DNA of 64,000 bases from JANYGA01 sp031420415 (GTDB taxonomy: Bacteria > Vulcanimicrobiota > Vulcanimicrobiia > Vulcanimicrobiales > Vulcanimicrobiaceae), in NCBI GenBank assembly GCA_031420415.1, contig JANOMT010000032.1, forward strand, positions 1 through 64,000, read 5' to 3'. The notes under the pieces were generated by a model. That model saw only the letters and a list, made by a program, of their open reading frames with translations, was not told the DNA's origin and did no database searches. Position numbers and translations under genes: made by a program. Position 1 is the stretch's first letter. Each line of letters opens with the position of its first letter. Shown one piece after another: positions 27,129 to 34,474 of the stretch.

Positions 27129-27142
27129 CGAACGGCCGTTCG
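27129..27142. promoter_or_regulatory. LexA box 1 (proximal to LysM gene)
   Basis: CGAACGGCCGTTCG, a perfect palindrome of the CGAAC-N4-GTTCG type known as the LexA/DinR operator of Bacillus and Actinobacteria. It lies 26 bp upstream of the LysM gene start codon. Confidence 0.9.
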
Positions 27143-27168
27143 CAGCTAAAACATCTATATGTTGTGCG

Positions 27169-27182
27169 CGAACGGGTGTTCG
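27169..27182. promoter_or_regulatory. LexA box 2 (middle)
   Basis: CGAACGGGTGTTCG, perfect half-sites CGAAC and GTTCG with a 4-bp centre. It starts 40 bp from box 1, i.e. near-integral helical turns, so LexA dimers could sit on the same DNA face. Confidence 0.9.
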
Positions 27183-27228
27183 TCCACCAGATCCTACCAA
27201 GGAAGCGAGTGCGCTGTCAATGTTTCGT

Positions 27229-27242
27229 CGAACGTATGTTTG
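27229..27242. promoter_or_regulatory. LexA box 3 (proximal to lexA)
   Basis: CGAACGTATGTTTG, one mismatch from CGAAC-N4-GTTCG. It starts 60 bp from box 2 and overlaps the presumed -35 element of lexA, which fits autorepression. Confidence 0.85.
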
Positions 27243-27268
27243 CATTCGAGGGGGCGGATATGTTAATC
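27240..27268 (+). promoter_or_regulatory. probable lexA promoter
   Basis: TTGCAT at 27240-27245 and TTAATC at 27263-27268, spaced 17 bp, about 50 bp before the lexA start. Only a moderate match to the sigma-70 consensus; supported by the overlap of LexA box 3 with the -35. Confidence 0.5.
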
Positions 27269-27318
27269 TCAGTACTAATCGCGGCGCGAATCGCGCGCTG
27301 CTGTCGGTAGGAGAACCC

Positions 27319-27945
27319 ATGGACGAGCGCGCCCCAACGGAGCGTCAAGCACGTATCCTCGAGGTCATTCGCGATTTCACCGAAGAACGCGGCTATCCGC
27401 CGTCGGTTCGCGAGATCGGCGAACGTGTCGGTCTTTCGTCATCGTCGACCGTACAATCGCATCTTCGGTCGCTCGAGAAACGCGGCCTCATCCATCGCGA
27501 TCCCACGAAACCACGCGCGTTGATCACGACGGGCTCCGCGAGCACGGCAGCAAACGCTCCGATTATTCCTGATTTTGGCGTCGTGCCGATCGTCGGCAAA
27601 GTTGCGGCGGGGACGCCGATCACGGCGACAGAAAATCTCGAGGGCGACTTTATCCTCCCCGCCGAGTTCGCGCGAAAGGATGGGACATTTATCTTACGCG
27701 TGCAGGGCGAATCGATGATCGGTGCGGCGATCCTCGACGGGGATCTCATCGTCGTTTCGCCGCAAGCGGACGCTGCAAACGGCGAGATCGTCGTTGCGAT
27801 GGTCGACGGTGAGGCGACGGTCAAGCGTTTCTTCCGCGAGAGTGGGCGCGTTCGGCTTCAGCCCGAGAACGCGACGATGGCACCCATGTATCCGAGCGAT
27901 GTGACGATCCTCGGTAAAGTCAGCGCGATGTTCCGCCGGCTCTAG
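27319..27945 (+). CDS. lexA: LexA repressor
   Basis: The SOS-response repressor. Its winged-helix N-domain (~1-65: RQARILEVIRDF ... PPSVREIGERVGLSSSSTV) binds the CGAAC-N4-GTTCG boxes seen upstream. The S24 protease domain has the self-cleavage bond A97-G98 (KVAAGTP) and the catalytic dyad S132 (QGESMIG) and K169 (ATVKRF), with the same 37-residue spacing as E. coli S119/K156. ATG 27319 is preceded by TAGGAG; 208 aa is normal. It autoregulates and probably represses the divergent LysM gene. Confidence 0.97.
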   Translation: MDERAPTERQARILEVIRDFTEERGYPPSVREIGERVGLSSSSTVQSHLRSLEKRGLIHRDPTKPRALITTGSASTAANAPIIPDFGVVPIVGKVAAGTPITATENLEGDFILPAEFARKDGTFILRVQGESMIGAAILDGDLIVVSPQADAANGEIVVAMVDGEATVKRFFRESGRVRLQPENATMAPMYPSDVTILGKVSAMFRRL

Positions 27946-27984
27946 GGCAAGGCTTCGCGACCGCCGCGCGAATGGCGAGACTCC

Positions 27985-29196
27985 GTGTCCTCGCACGAAA
28001 CGCCAGCGGTCGGCCGCACCTCACTGCTCGACCGTCTCGTTCCCGCGATTCGATCTTTTGCGGCCTTGCCGGAGATGCTCGCTATTCAGCGGACGTTGCC
28101 GATCAGTTTCGCCGGCCTCATCGTCGGGCTCGTTGTGTTTATGGCGATCTTGCCGACGGGGTCGCTGCTCGATCGGTTCGCACATTCGTTCGCGGCGGCA
28201 TTCGGGATCATGTCGTCGTTTCTCGTCGTCGTCCTCGCCTTCGATCTCGCGCCGCGACGCGGCGTGCCGCGGATTCTCGGGACGCTCGTCGCGGTCGGTG
28301 CGTTTGCGATTTCGCTTCCATACGCGAATGCCGGATCGTTCGTGGCACTCGAGAAGGCGCTGGGATCGAGCGGGCTCTTTCTCGCGATCGGCGTCGGCCT
28401 CATGACGATCGGCGTGATCGCGACCGCACGCGCGCGCTTCGGCGCGCTCGCAGGATCGATCGTCGGCAGCACGCTCGTGATCGGTCTCGCACTCGTGCTC
28501 GTCGCGCGAGGCATCTCCGTCACCGCCGGCCTCACCGCGCTCATCGCTCCGCTCGGTACGCTCGGCGATAGTCTCACCGCCCTCCTGATCATCACGTTCG
28601 CGGAAACGTTACTCTGGACGATCGGCATCCATGGTCCCGCACTCTTGGCAGCCGTCGTGTTGCCCGTCTATATCAATCTGCAACTCCAGAATACGGACGC
28701 ACTCGCGCATGGCGATCCGTTGCCGCATATCGTGACGGTCTCGATGTTTATCTTCGTCTTTCCCGGCGGTGCGGGGGCGACGTTTCCGCTCGTACTCCTT
28801 TTACTACGGGGCCGCACCAAACGCGTGCGCCGTGTCGCGCTCGCGTCGCTCGTGCCCGCGATCGTCAACGCGAACGAACCACTCATGTTCGGATTGCCGC
28901 TCGTGCTCAATCCCGTTCTGGGCGTACCCTTCGTGATTACGCCGCTCGTCCTCGGCGTCGTCTCGTATTACGCGATGGCGTTCGGCATCGTGGCGCGCCC
29001 CGCATATTACATTCCATCGACCGTGCCGCTCGGGCTCGGCGCGTTTCTCGCGACCAAGGACTGGCGTTCGATCGTGCTCATCATCGTCAATCTCGCGATC
29101 GGCCTCGCGATTTACGCACCCTTCGTTGCAATCTACGATCGGGCGGAAAACCAGCGCGAGCGCGAGCACGAATCCGAAGCGGGTGCCGCTGCATGA
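27985..29196 (+). CDS. PTS lactose/cellobiose-family EIIC-like membrane transporter
   Basis: A 403-aa polytopic membrane protein with about ten hydrophobic segments. Two regions are typical of the Lac/Cel-family PTS EIIC permease: ETLLWTIGIHGPALL and NANEPLMFGLPLVLNPVLG, with FPGGAGATFPLVLLLL between. No EIIA, EIIB, HPr or EI gene is in the window. GTG 27985 lies 39 bp after lexA; the 3' end overlaps the PLP-enzyme gene by ATGA, so the two are translationally coupled. Transport of an oligosaccharide or disaccharide is the family expectation; coupling to a PLP enzyme is unusual. Confidence 0.8.
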   Translation: MSSHETPAVGRTSLLDRLVPAIRSFAALPEMLAIQRTLPISFAGLIVGLVVFMAILPTGSLLDRFAHSFAAAFGIMSSFLVVVLAFDLAPRRGVPRILGTLVAVGAFAISLPYANAGSFVALEKALGSSGLFLAIGVGLMTIGVIATARARFGALAGSIVGSTLVIGLALVLVARGISVTAGLTALIAPLGTLGDSLTALLIITFAETLLWTIGIHGPALLAAVVLPVYINLQLQNTDALAHGDPLPHIVTVSMFIFVFPGGAGATFPLVLLLLRGRTKRVRRVALASLVPAIVNANEPLMFGLPLVLNPVLGVPFVITPLVLGVVSYYAMAFGIVARPAYYIPSTVPLGLGAFLATKDWRSIVLIIVNLAIGLAIYAPFVAIYDRAENQREREHESEAGAAA

Positions 29197-30473
29197 CCAC
29201 CCTGCTCGCAACCGCACTCCTCGATGCAATCCTCGAGCGCTTTCCGTTTTCGGATGAGCTCGTTGCCGCCGCACGGCGTGCGGCCGCCCGCGAACTCGGC
29301 ACGGCGACGGCCGACGCGCAAGCGCGCGCACACGCGAATGTCCTTCGCGCATTCGCCGATGAGGGCGTTGCGGAAAGCGATCTCGCAGGCTCGCTCGGGT
29401 ATGGGTACGACGATGCGGCTCGCGCGCGCTACGAGTCGCTGCTCGCGCGCATCTTCGGCGCCGAACGCGCACTCGCGCGCCTCTCACTCGTAAGCGGAAC
29501 GCATGCGATCGTCACGGCGATCGACGCTTGCTTACCGCACGAAGGTCGTCTCATCAGCGCTACGGGCCGACCCTACGATACGCTTCGAAACGCCATCGCG
29601 GACGCGCCGTATTCGCTCGCGCGACGCGGCGTGCGCTACGACGAGATTCCTTTCGATGACGCGGGCGACGTCGATCTCGGCGCGCTCGCGCGCGCGTGCG
29701 AGCGTGGCGTCGATGTCGTCTTCGTCCAGCGATCGCGCGGTTACGCGCCGCGCCGAAGTCTCTCCGCGAGCGAGTGCGGGACCATCGCGCGGACGGTACG
29801 CACCGTCGCCCCGCACGCATTCGTCCTCGTCGACAATTGTTATGGCGAACTCGTCGAGGCGACCGAGCCGACACACCACGGCGTCGATGCGGTGATGGGT
29901 TCGCTCATCAAAAATCTGGGCGGCGCGCTCGCACCCGGTGGTGGGTACGTCATCGGCCGCAGCGAGGTCATCGAACGCGTCGCGGCACGCCATTACGCAC
30001 CGGGGCTCGGCACCGGAGTCGGCTCGACACTCGGCTTCGGACGGGCGCTGGTCCAAGGGCTCTTCAACGCTCCGAGCGTCGTCGGCGAGGCGCTCGCGGG
30101 ATTGGATTTCGCGAGTGCGCTCTTCGCGGAACTCGGGTATCGCGTCGATCCCGCTCCGGGAGAACCGCGCCGCGATATCGTCCAAGCGATCGGCCTCGGT
30201 ACCGCGGAGCGGCTCGTCACGTTCGCGCGCGGCCTCCAACGCGCCATGCCGCTCAACGCGCGTTTCGCGCCCGAACCCGGTCCGGTGCCGGGCTATCGTG
30301 ACCCCGTCGTGATGTCGGGCGGAGCGTTCGTCAACGGCGCGACGATCGAACTTTCGTGCGACGCCCCGCTACGCGCACCGTTCGAAGTGTATCTCCAGGG
30401 CGGCACCAGCCGAAGCCATGCCGCACTCGGCGCGCTCTTTGCTGCTGATTTGCTCGGTAAAGAAAGCAAATGA
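29193..30473 (+). CDS. methionine gamma-lyase / aluminium-resistance family PLP enzyme
   Basis: A fold-type-I PLP enzyme of the YnbB / aluminium-resistance family, now usually called the methionine gamma-lyase family. Recognisable parts are LGYGYDDAARARYE, LSLVSGTHAIVTAIDA, DNCYGELVEATEP and the PLP-lysine motif SLIKNLGGALAPGGGY. It is 426 aa, as usual (~410-430). It starts inside the stop codon of the EIIC-like gene (ATGA). Its physiological substrate is not established for most members; C-S lyase activity on sulfur amino acids is the nearest guess. Confidence 0.88.
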   Translation: MTTLLATALLDAILERFPFSDELVAAARRAAARELGTATADAQARAHANVLRAFADEGVAESDLAGSLGYGYDDAARARYESLLARIFGAERALARLSLVSGTHAIVTAIDACLPHEGRLISATGRPYDTLRNAIADAPYSLARRGVRYDEIPFDDAGDVDLGALARACERGVDVVFVQRSRGYAPRRSLSASECGTIARTVRTVAPHAFVLVDNCYGELVEATEPTHHGVDAVMGSLIKNLGGALAPGGGYVIGRSEVIERVAARHYAPGLGTGVGSTLGFGRALVQGLFNAPSVVGEALAGLDFASALFAELGYRVDPAPGEPRRDIVQAIGLGTAERLVTFARGLQRAMPLNARFAPEPGPVPGYRDPVVMSGGAFVNGATIELSCDAPLRAPFEVYLQGGTSRSHAALGALFAADLLGKESK

Positions 30474-30517
30474 GCGCACTCGGAGAACAAGCCCCCCATG
30501 CAATTAGGAGCGCGTCT

Positions 30518-30922
30518 GTGAGCGAACGAAACGACATCGCTTCGAAAAACGCCGAGGTCCCATACCGTCGGCGTTACGTTCGCGTCAGCGTCGCGACGGA
30601 GATCTCCTATACGCGTGATGGCAACGATAGCCCGAAGACGGGTTCCTCGTCGGATCTCGGTGGCGGCGGCGTCCGACTCGCGACCGACGAAGATCTGCCG
30701 CTCGGCACGGTCCTCATGTTGCGCTTCCCGCTCCCGGGTCTCGATCGCGACGTCGTCGTTCGCGGTCGAATCGTTCTTTCGTTCTACAACGCGGAAGATA
30801 AACGGTTCATGCACGGGATCGCGTTCACGTCGATCGATCCGCGCGATCAAGAAGAGATCATCCGATACGTTGCTGCGGAAGTGCAACGCCAGGCAACCGA
30901 AGACGAACCGCTTTCGGGTTAG
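30518..30922 (+). CDS. PilZ-domain protein (c-di-GMP receptor candidate)
   Basis: A single PilZ domain, 134 aa. It has the c-di-GMP motifs YRRRYVRVSV (RxxxR) near residue 17-26 and DLGGGGVRL (D/N-x-S/G-x-x-G form) about 35 residues later; the usual Ser is Gly here. GTG 30518 is preferred because AGGAG (30506-30510) lies 7 bp upstream. ATG 30470, which overlaps the previous stop codon, would add 16 residues but has a poor ribosome site. The 3' end overlaps the convergent small acidic-protein gene by 4 bp. The target of this signalling adaptor is unknown. Confidence 0.85.
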   Translation: MSERNDIASKNAEVPYRRRYVRVSVATEISYTRDGNDSPKTGSSSDLGGGGVRLATDEDLPLGTVLMLRFPLPGLDRDVVVRGRIVLSFYNAEDKRFMHGIAFTSIDPRDQEEIIRYVAAEVQRQATEDEPLSG

Positions 30923-31179
30923 CGGTTGCCGCCGCCCATATAACCGAAGAAAAAGTACCGGTTTCCGTCTCCGGTCTCGATAACGATGCGCGTGTCTTCG
31001 AGCGTGGCACTCCGGATCGTTTTGCCGGCGAGTTCGTCGAGGACGGAACGAATCTGCTCGAATTCCCATTCGCGTAGCGAATCGGCATCGATATCCTGGA
31101 GATCGAGGTCCTCGATATCTTTGAGGAGTGCGTCGATCTTGCCGTTATCCGCGGGGTCGGTCTCGGTCCCTATCGCCAT
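30919..31179 (-). CDS. small acidic hypothetical protein
   Basis: 86 aa, with a strongly acidic first half (IDALLKDIEDLDLQDIDADS, helical) and a basic/aromatic beta-type C-terminus (TRIVIETGDGNRYFFFGYMG). The start ATG has AGGAG just upstream (31182-31186 on the minus strand). It is convergent with the PilZ gene, overlapping by 4 bp. I recognise no family; the ordered composition and ribosome site argue for a real gene. Confidence 0.65.
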   Translation of the reverse strand: MAIGTETDPADNGKIDALLKDIEDLDLQDIDADSLREWEFEQIRSVLDELAGKTIRSATLEDTRIVIETGDGNRYFFFGYMGGGNR

Positions 31180-31292
31180 CTCTCCTAGTTTCGCGTGCAG
31201 CCTCGTGAAAGGCCTTGGGAAGAGCGGGTTTTCACCGGGGAAGTTCTGACTGCCTGGACTAAACCTTGCGGCGTCATGGATTATGGACGGGC

Positions 31293-31586
31293 GTGTACAT
31301 TCTCGAAGTCTTGAGCGGACCGCTCGATGGCAAAACCTGGGCGTTCGATCGCGAGATCACGATCGGGCGGGATGATGCCCTTTCTGCCGCCTGCATCACG
31401 CTCGATCGCTATATTTCGCGCCGACACGCTCACGTGTGCGACGCGGGTGATCATTTAGTTTTGGCCGATCTCGCCAGTCGTAACGGCACGCGCAAGGGCG
31501 GCGAGCCGATTACGGCCGAGACGCCGATCGTGCCGGGCGAACGGTTCATCGTCGGTCGCACGCTCCTGCGCGTCATGCGAGCTTAG
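31293..31586 (+). CDS. FHA-domain protein
   Basis: A single forkhead-associated phosphothreonine-binding domain filling the 97-aa protein. The motifs are ITIGRDDAL (Gly-Arg of the first loop), YISRRHAHV (Ser-Arg/His) and DLASRNGTRKGG (Asn-Gly). GTG 31293 puts the start directly before the first strand YILEVLSGP; TTG 31266 is an alternative. It sits 4 bp upstream of panC and may be co-transcribed. The partner kinase is not in the window. Confidence 0.85.
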   Translation: MYILEVLSGPLDGKTWAFDREITIGRDDALSAACITLDRYISRRHAHVCDAGDHLVLADLASRNGTRKGGEPITAETPIVPGERFIVGRTLLRVMRA

Positions 31587-31590
31587 CGCC

Positions 31591-32490
31591 GTGCAGATCG
31601 TTCGAACACCGGGATCCGCGCGCGCGATCTCCCGGACGCTTTTGCGGCCCGTGGGGTTCGTGCCGACGATGGGCGCACTCCACGACGGGCACCTCGCCCT
31701 CGTCGATCGGGCGCGGCGCGAACATGCCTCGGTCGTCGCCTCGATTTTCGTGAACCCGCTCCAATTCGGACCCACCGAAGATTTCGAAAAGTACCCGCGC
31801 GCGTTCGCCCGGGATGCCGAGATGCTCGAGGCACATGGTGTCGACGTGCTCTACGCCCCGACCGTGGAGCGGATGTATCCGCCGACCTTCGCAACGTCGA
31901 TTTCGATCGGGCCGCTCGCGGAATCGTTCGAAGGCGCGCGCCGCCCCGGGCACTTCGCAGGCGTCGCGACCGTCGTTGCAAAGCTGATCCACGCGATCGA
32001 GCCCACGTCGCTTTATCTCGGTCAGAAAGATATTCAACAGGCCGCTGTTTTGCGTGCGATGGTCCGCGATCTCGATATGGCGACGAACATCGTCGTCGCA
32101 CCGACGGTGCGCGAATTCGACGGTCTCGCACGTTCGAGCCGCAACGTTTATCTCAACGCGACGCAACGCGCAGCCGCGCCGAGCATGTTCCGAGCGCTTT
32201 CGTTCGTGGCGGAAGAACTTTTGCGCGGACGACGCGATGTTTCGCGAATCCTCGAGACCGCGCACGCACTGCTCGAGGCGCCGCTTGAATGGGATTACCT
32301 CGATGTCGTCGATCCGGTCACGTTTGCGGCGTGCGATCCGATCGCGCTTCCCGCAATCGTGATCGCCGTTGCGAGAGCGGGCGTTACGCGGCTGCTCGAT
32401 AACGTGCCCGTTGCGGGATCCGACGGCGTGTTGCCACTCGTGTCCATCGAGCGCAGCGCCGCGCTCGTTCCGCAAGCGCGCATACGCTAA
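31591..32490 (+). CDS. panC: pantothenate synthetase
   Basis: ATP-dependent condensation of pantoate and beta-alanine to pantothenate in the cytoplasm. The HIGH-type motif PTMGALHDGH has H31 and H34 (E. coli H34/H37). LGQKDIQQAAVLRAMVRDL and SSRNVYLN complete the active site. GTG 31591 fits the usual N-terminus. At 299 aa it is slightly longer than typical (~280). It abuts coaBC with no gap, and coaX follows, giving a three-gene CoA-synthesis cluster (pantothenate, its phosphorylation, and 4'-phosphopantetheine formation). Confidence 0.96.
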   Translation: MQIVRTPGSARAISRTLLRPVGFVPTMGALHDGHLALVDRARREHASVVASIFVNPLQFGPTEDFEKYPRAFARDAEMLEAHGVDVLYAPTVERMYPPTFATSISIGPLAESFEGARRPGHFAGVATVVAKLIHAIEPTSLYLGQKDIQQAAVLRAMVRDLDMATNIVVAPTVREFDGLARSSRNVYLNATQRAAAPSMFRALSFVAEELLRGRRDVSRILETAHALLEAPLEWDYLDVVDPVTFAACDPIALPAIVIAVARAGVTRLLDNVPVAGSDGVLPLVSIERSAALVPQARIR

Positions 32491-33690
32491 ATGGCGCGTC
32501 TGGTTCTGGGAGTCGCGGGCGGAATCGCTTCGTACAAGGCGGCCGCGCTTTGTAGTGCGCTCGTGCAACGCGGCGATGATGTCGACGTCGTGATGACCGA
32601 CGGCGCTCAGCGATTCATCGGCGCGCTTACCTTTGCGGCGCTCACGCATCGGCCCGTGCTCGCGTCGTTGTGGGATGCGCCCGAAACGATCCCGCATATC
32701 GCGCTCGCGCGCAGCGCGGAGGCGATCCTCATCGTGCCCGCAACGGCAAACGTGATCGCGAAACTCGCCCTCGGCATCGCCGATGATTTACTGCTCAATA
32801 TTGCGCTCGCGACGCGGCGACCGATCGTCGTCGCACCCGCGATGAACGCGGCGATGTACGACCATCCCGCGACGCGGCGGCATCTCGAAACCCTCGCAGC
32901 GCATGGCGTAACGATCGTCGCGCCGGAGACGGGCTTTCTCGCCGAACGCGAAGTCGGCATCGGGCGCCTCGCCCCAACCGATGCGATCCTCGCGGCGCTC
33001 GACGTGGTGCTCGGACGCACGCGATCGTTGCACGGTCAGCGCGTCTTCGTGACTGCAGGGCCCACGCGCGAGCCGATCGATCCGGTCCGTTTCCTCTCCA
33101 ACGCGTCGACGGGCACGATGGGGATCGAACTCGCACGCGAAGCGCATGCGCGCGGGGCGCTTGTCGATCTCGTGCTCGGCCCAACGCTCGTCGCGCCACC
33201 GCCGGGGGTGCGTTGCGTGCGCGTGACGACGGCGCAAGAGATGTACGATGCCGCGCTCGCGCTCGCACCCGGTGCCGATGTCGCGATCGCGACGGCCGCG
33301 GTGAGCGATTTCCGTCCCGTTCGCGCGCACGCGCACAAAGTGAAGAAAGACGATGCCCAAACCACACTCGAACTCGAACGTACGCCCGATATTCTCGCGA
33401 CGCTCGCGCAACGTAAGCTCGTGAAATTCCTCGTCGGGTTCGCGGCCGAAACGCGTGACCTCGAAGCGTATGCGCGCGAAAAACTACGCGCGAAAGATCT
33501 CGATGCGATCGCCGTAAACGACGTCTCGGCCGAGGGCACGGGTTTTGGAACCGGCGAGAACGCGCTCGTCGTGCTCGCGCGAGACGGATCGCGCGAAGAT
33601 CTCGGTCGCGCGCCAAAGGCGCAACTCGCCGTGCGGCTCTGGGATGCGATCGCGCGCGTTCGAGCTGCGACCGCGGAAGCGCACGTGTAG
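32491..33690 (+). CDS. coaBC: bifunctional phosphopantothenoylcysteine decarboxylase/synthetase
   Basis: The CoaC flavoprotein domain (residues ~1-180) decarboxylates and the CoaB domain (~185-399) ligates cysteine to phosphopantothenate. CoaC shows GGIASYKAA, PHIALAR and VPATANVIAKLALGIADDLL. CoaB shows SNASTGTMG and HKVKKDD, equivalents of the E. coli N210 and K289 regions. Odd point: the E. coli CoaC catalytic Cys158 (ACGxxGPGRM) aligns with Glu152 here (LAEREVGIGRL), so the usual cysteine is absent at that position. ATG 32491 directly follows the panC stop codon. Confidence 0.94.
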   Translation: MARLVLGVAGGIASYKAAALCSALVQRGDDVDVVMTDGAQRFIGALTFAALTHRPVLASLWDAPETIPHIALARSAEAILIVPATANVIAKLALGIADDLLLNIALATRRPIVVAPAMNAAMYDHPATRRHLETLAAHGVTIVAPETGFLAEREVGIGRLAPTDAILAALDVVLGRTRSLHGQRVFVTAGPTREPIDPVRFLSNASTGTMGIELAREAHARGALVDLVLGPTLVAPPPGVRCVRVTTAQEMYDAALALAPGADVAIATAAVSDFRPVRAHAHKVKKDDAQTTLELERTPDILATLAQRKLVKFLVGFAAETRDLEAYAREKLRAKDLDAIAVNDVSAEGTGFGTGENALVVLARDGSREDLGRAPKAQLAVRLWDAIARVRAATAEAHV

Positions 33691-33692
33691 CG

Positions 33693-34472
33693 ATGCTGCT
33701 TGCGGTCGACGTCGGGAACACCGACACGAAGCTTGGCTTCTTTACGATGGCGCCGGACGGCACGTTCGAACTCGATCGTACGTGGCGCGTGCAAACGGAA
33801 CGCGCGCGCACGGCGGATGAATTCGGCGTCCTCTTTCGCACGCTCTTCGGCGTCGCGGGCCTGCCGACGGATGCCGTCGCGCACATCGTCGTTTCGAGTG
33901 TCGTGCCGCAAACCGATCGCGCGCTTGCGGAAGGGTCGCGGCGTTATTTCGCTTGCGAAGCATTGTTTTTCTCGGCGGCCACGCAGACGCTCATCGACGT
34001 GACGACCGAGCGGCCAAAAGAGCTCGGGTCCGATCTGCTCGCGGCGGCGATCGCGGCGAAATCGAAGTACGGCACGCCGATGGTGGTCGTCGGTTTCGGA
34101 ACGGCGACCACGTTCGGTGCGATCTCGCGCGAGGGCGAGTATTTGGGTGTGGCGCTCGCACCGGGCATCCGCATCTCGATCGACGCACTCGTCGAACGCA
34201 CGGCGAAATTGCCGCAGGTTGCCCTCGAAGCACCCAACGGTCCGATCGGACGCGATACGGTCTCGGCGTTGCAGGCGGGTCTCGTGTACGGTTTTGTCGG
34301 TCAGACGGAGGCGCTCGTCGCGCGGATGCGCCACGCGATCGGTGAAGACGCACGCGTCGTCGCGACGGGTGGGCTCGCGGATTTCATCGCGAAACATACG
34401 CAAGTCATCGATGCCGTCGAGCCGCATCTCGTGCTTTACGGGCTCGCGCTCTGGTTCGCATCGCAGCGCTGA
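33693..34472 (+). CDS. coaX: type III pantothenate kinase
   Basis: Phosphorylates pantothenate, the first committed step of CoA synthesis, with an ASKHA-fold kinase needing a monovalent cation. The phosphate loop AVDVGNTDTKLGFF (D6, N9, T10) opens the protein. GFGTATTFGAIS, APGIRISIDAL and TGGLADFI are the other ASKHA motifs. It is 259 aa, the normal length, and starts 2 bp after coaBC. Type III kinases are resistant to feedback by CoA, and no CoaA is visible in the window. Confidence 0.95.
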   Translation: MLLAVDVGNTDTKLGFFTMAPDGTFELDRTWRVQTERARTADEFGVLFRTLFGVAGLPTDAVAHIVVSSVVPQTDRALAEGSRRYFACEALFFSAATQTLIDVTTERPKELGSDLLAAAIAAKSKYGTPMVVVGFGTATTFGAISREGEYLGVALAPGIRISIDALVERTAKLPQVALEAPNGPIGRDTVSALQAGLVYGFVGQTEALVARMRHAIGEDARVVATGGLADFIAKHTQVIDAVEPHLVLYGLALWFASQR

Positions 34473-34474
34473 TC

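Noticed and set aside
27150..27163. AACAT-CTAT-ATGTT inverted repeat between LexA boxes 1 and 2, considered as a fourth LexA site
   Set aside because: It lacks the CGAAC/GTTCG half-sites and the spacing of the conserved AAC...GTT bases is 8 instead of 4.
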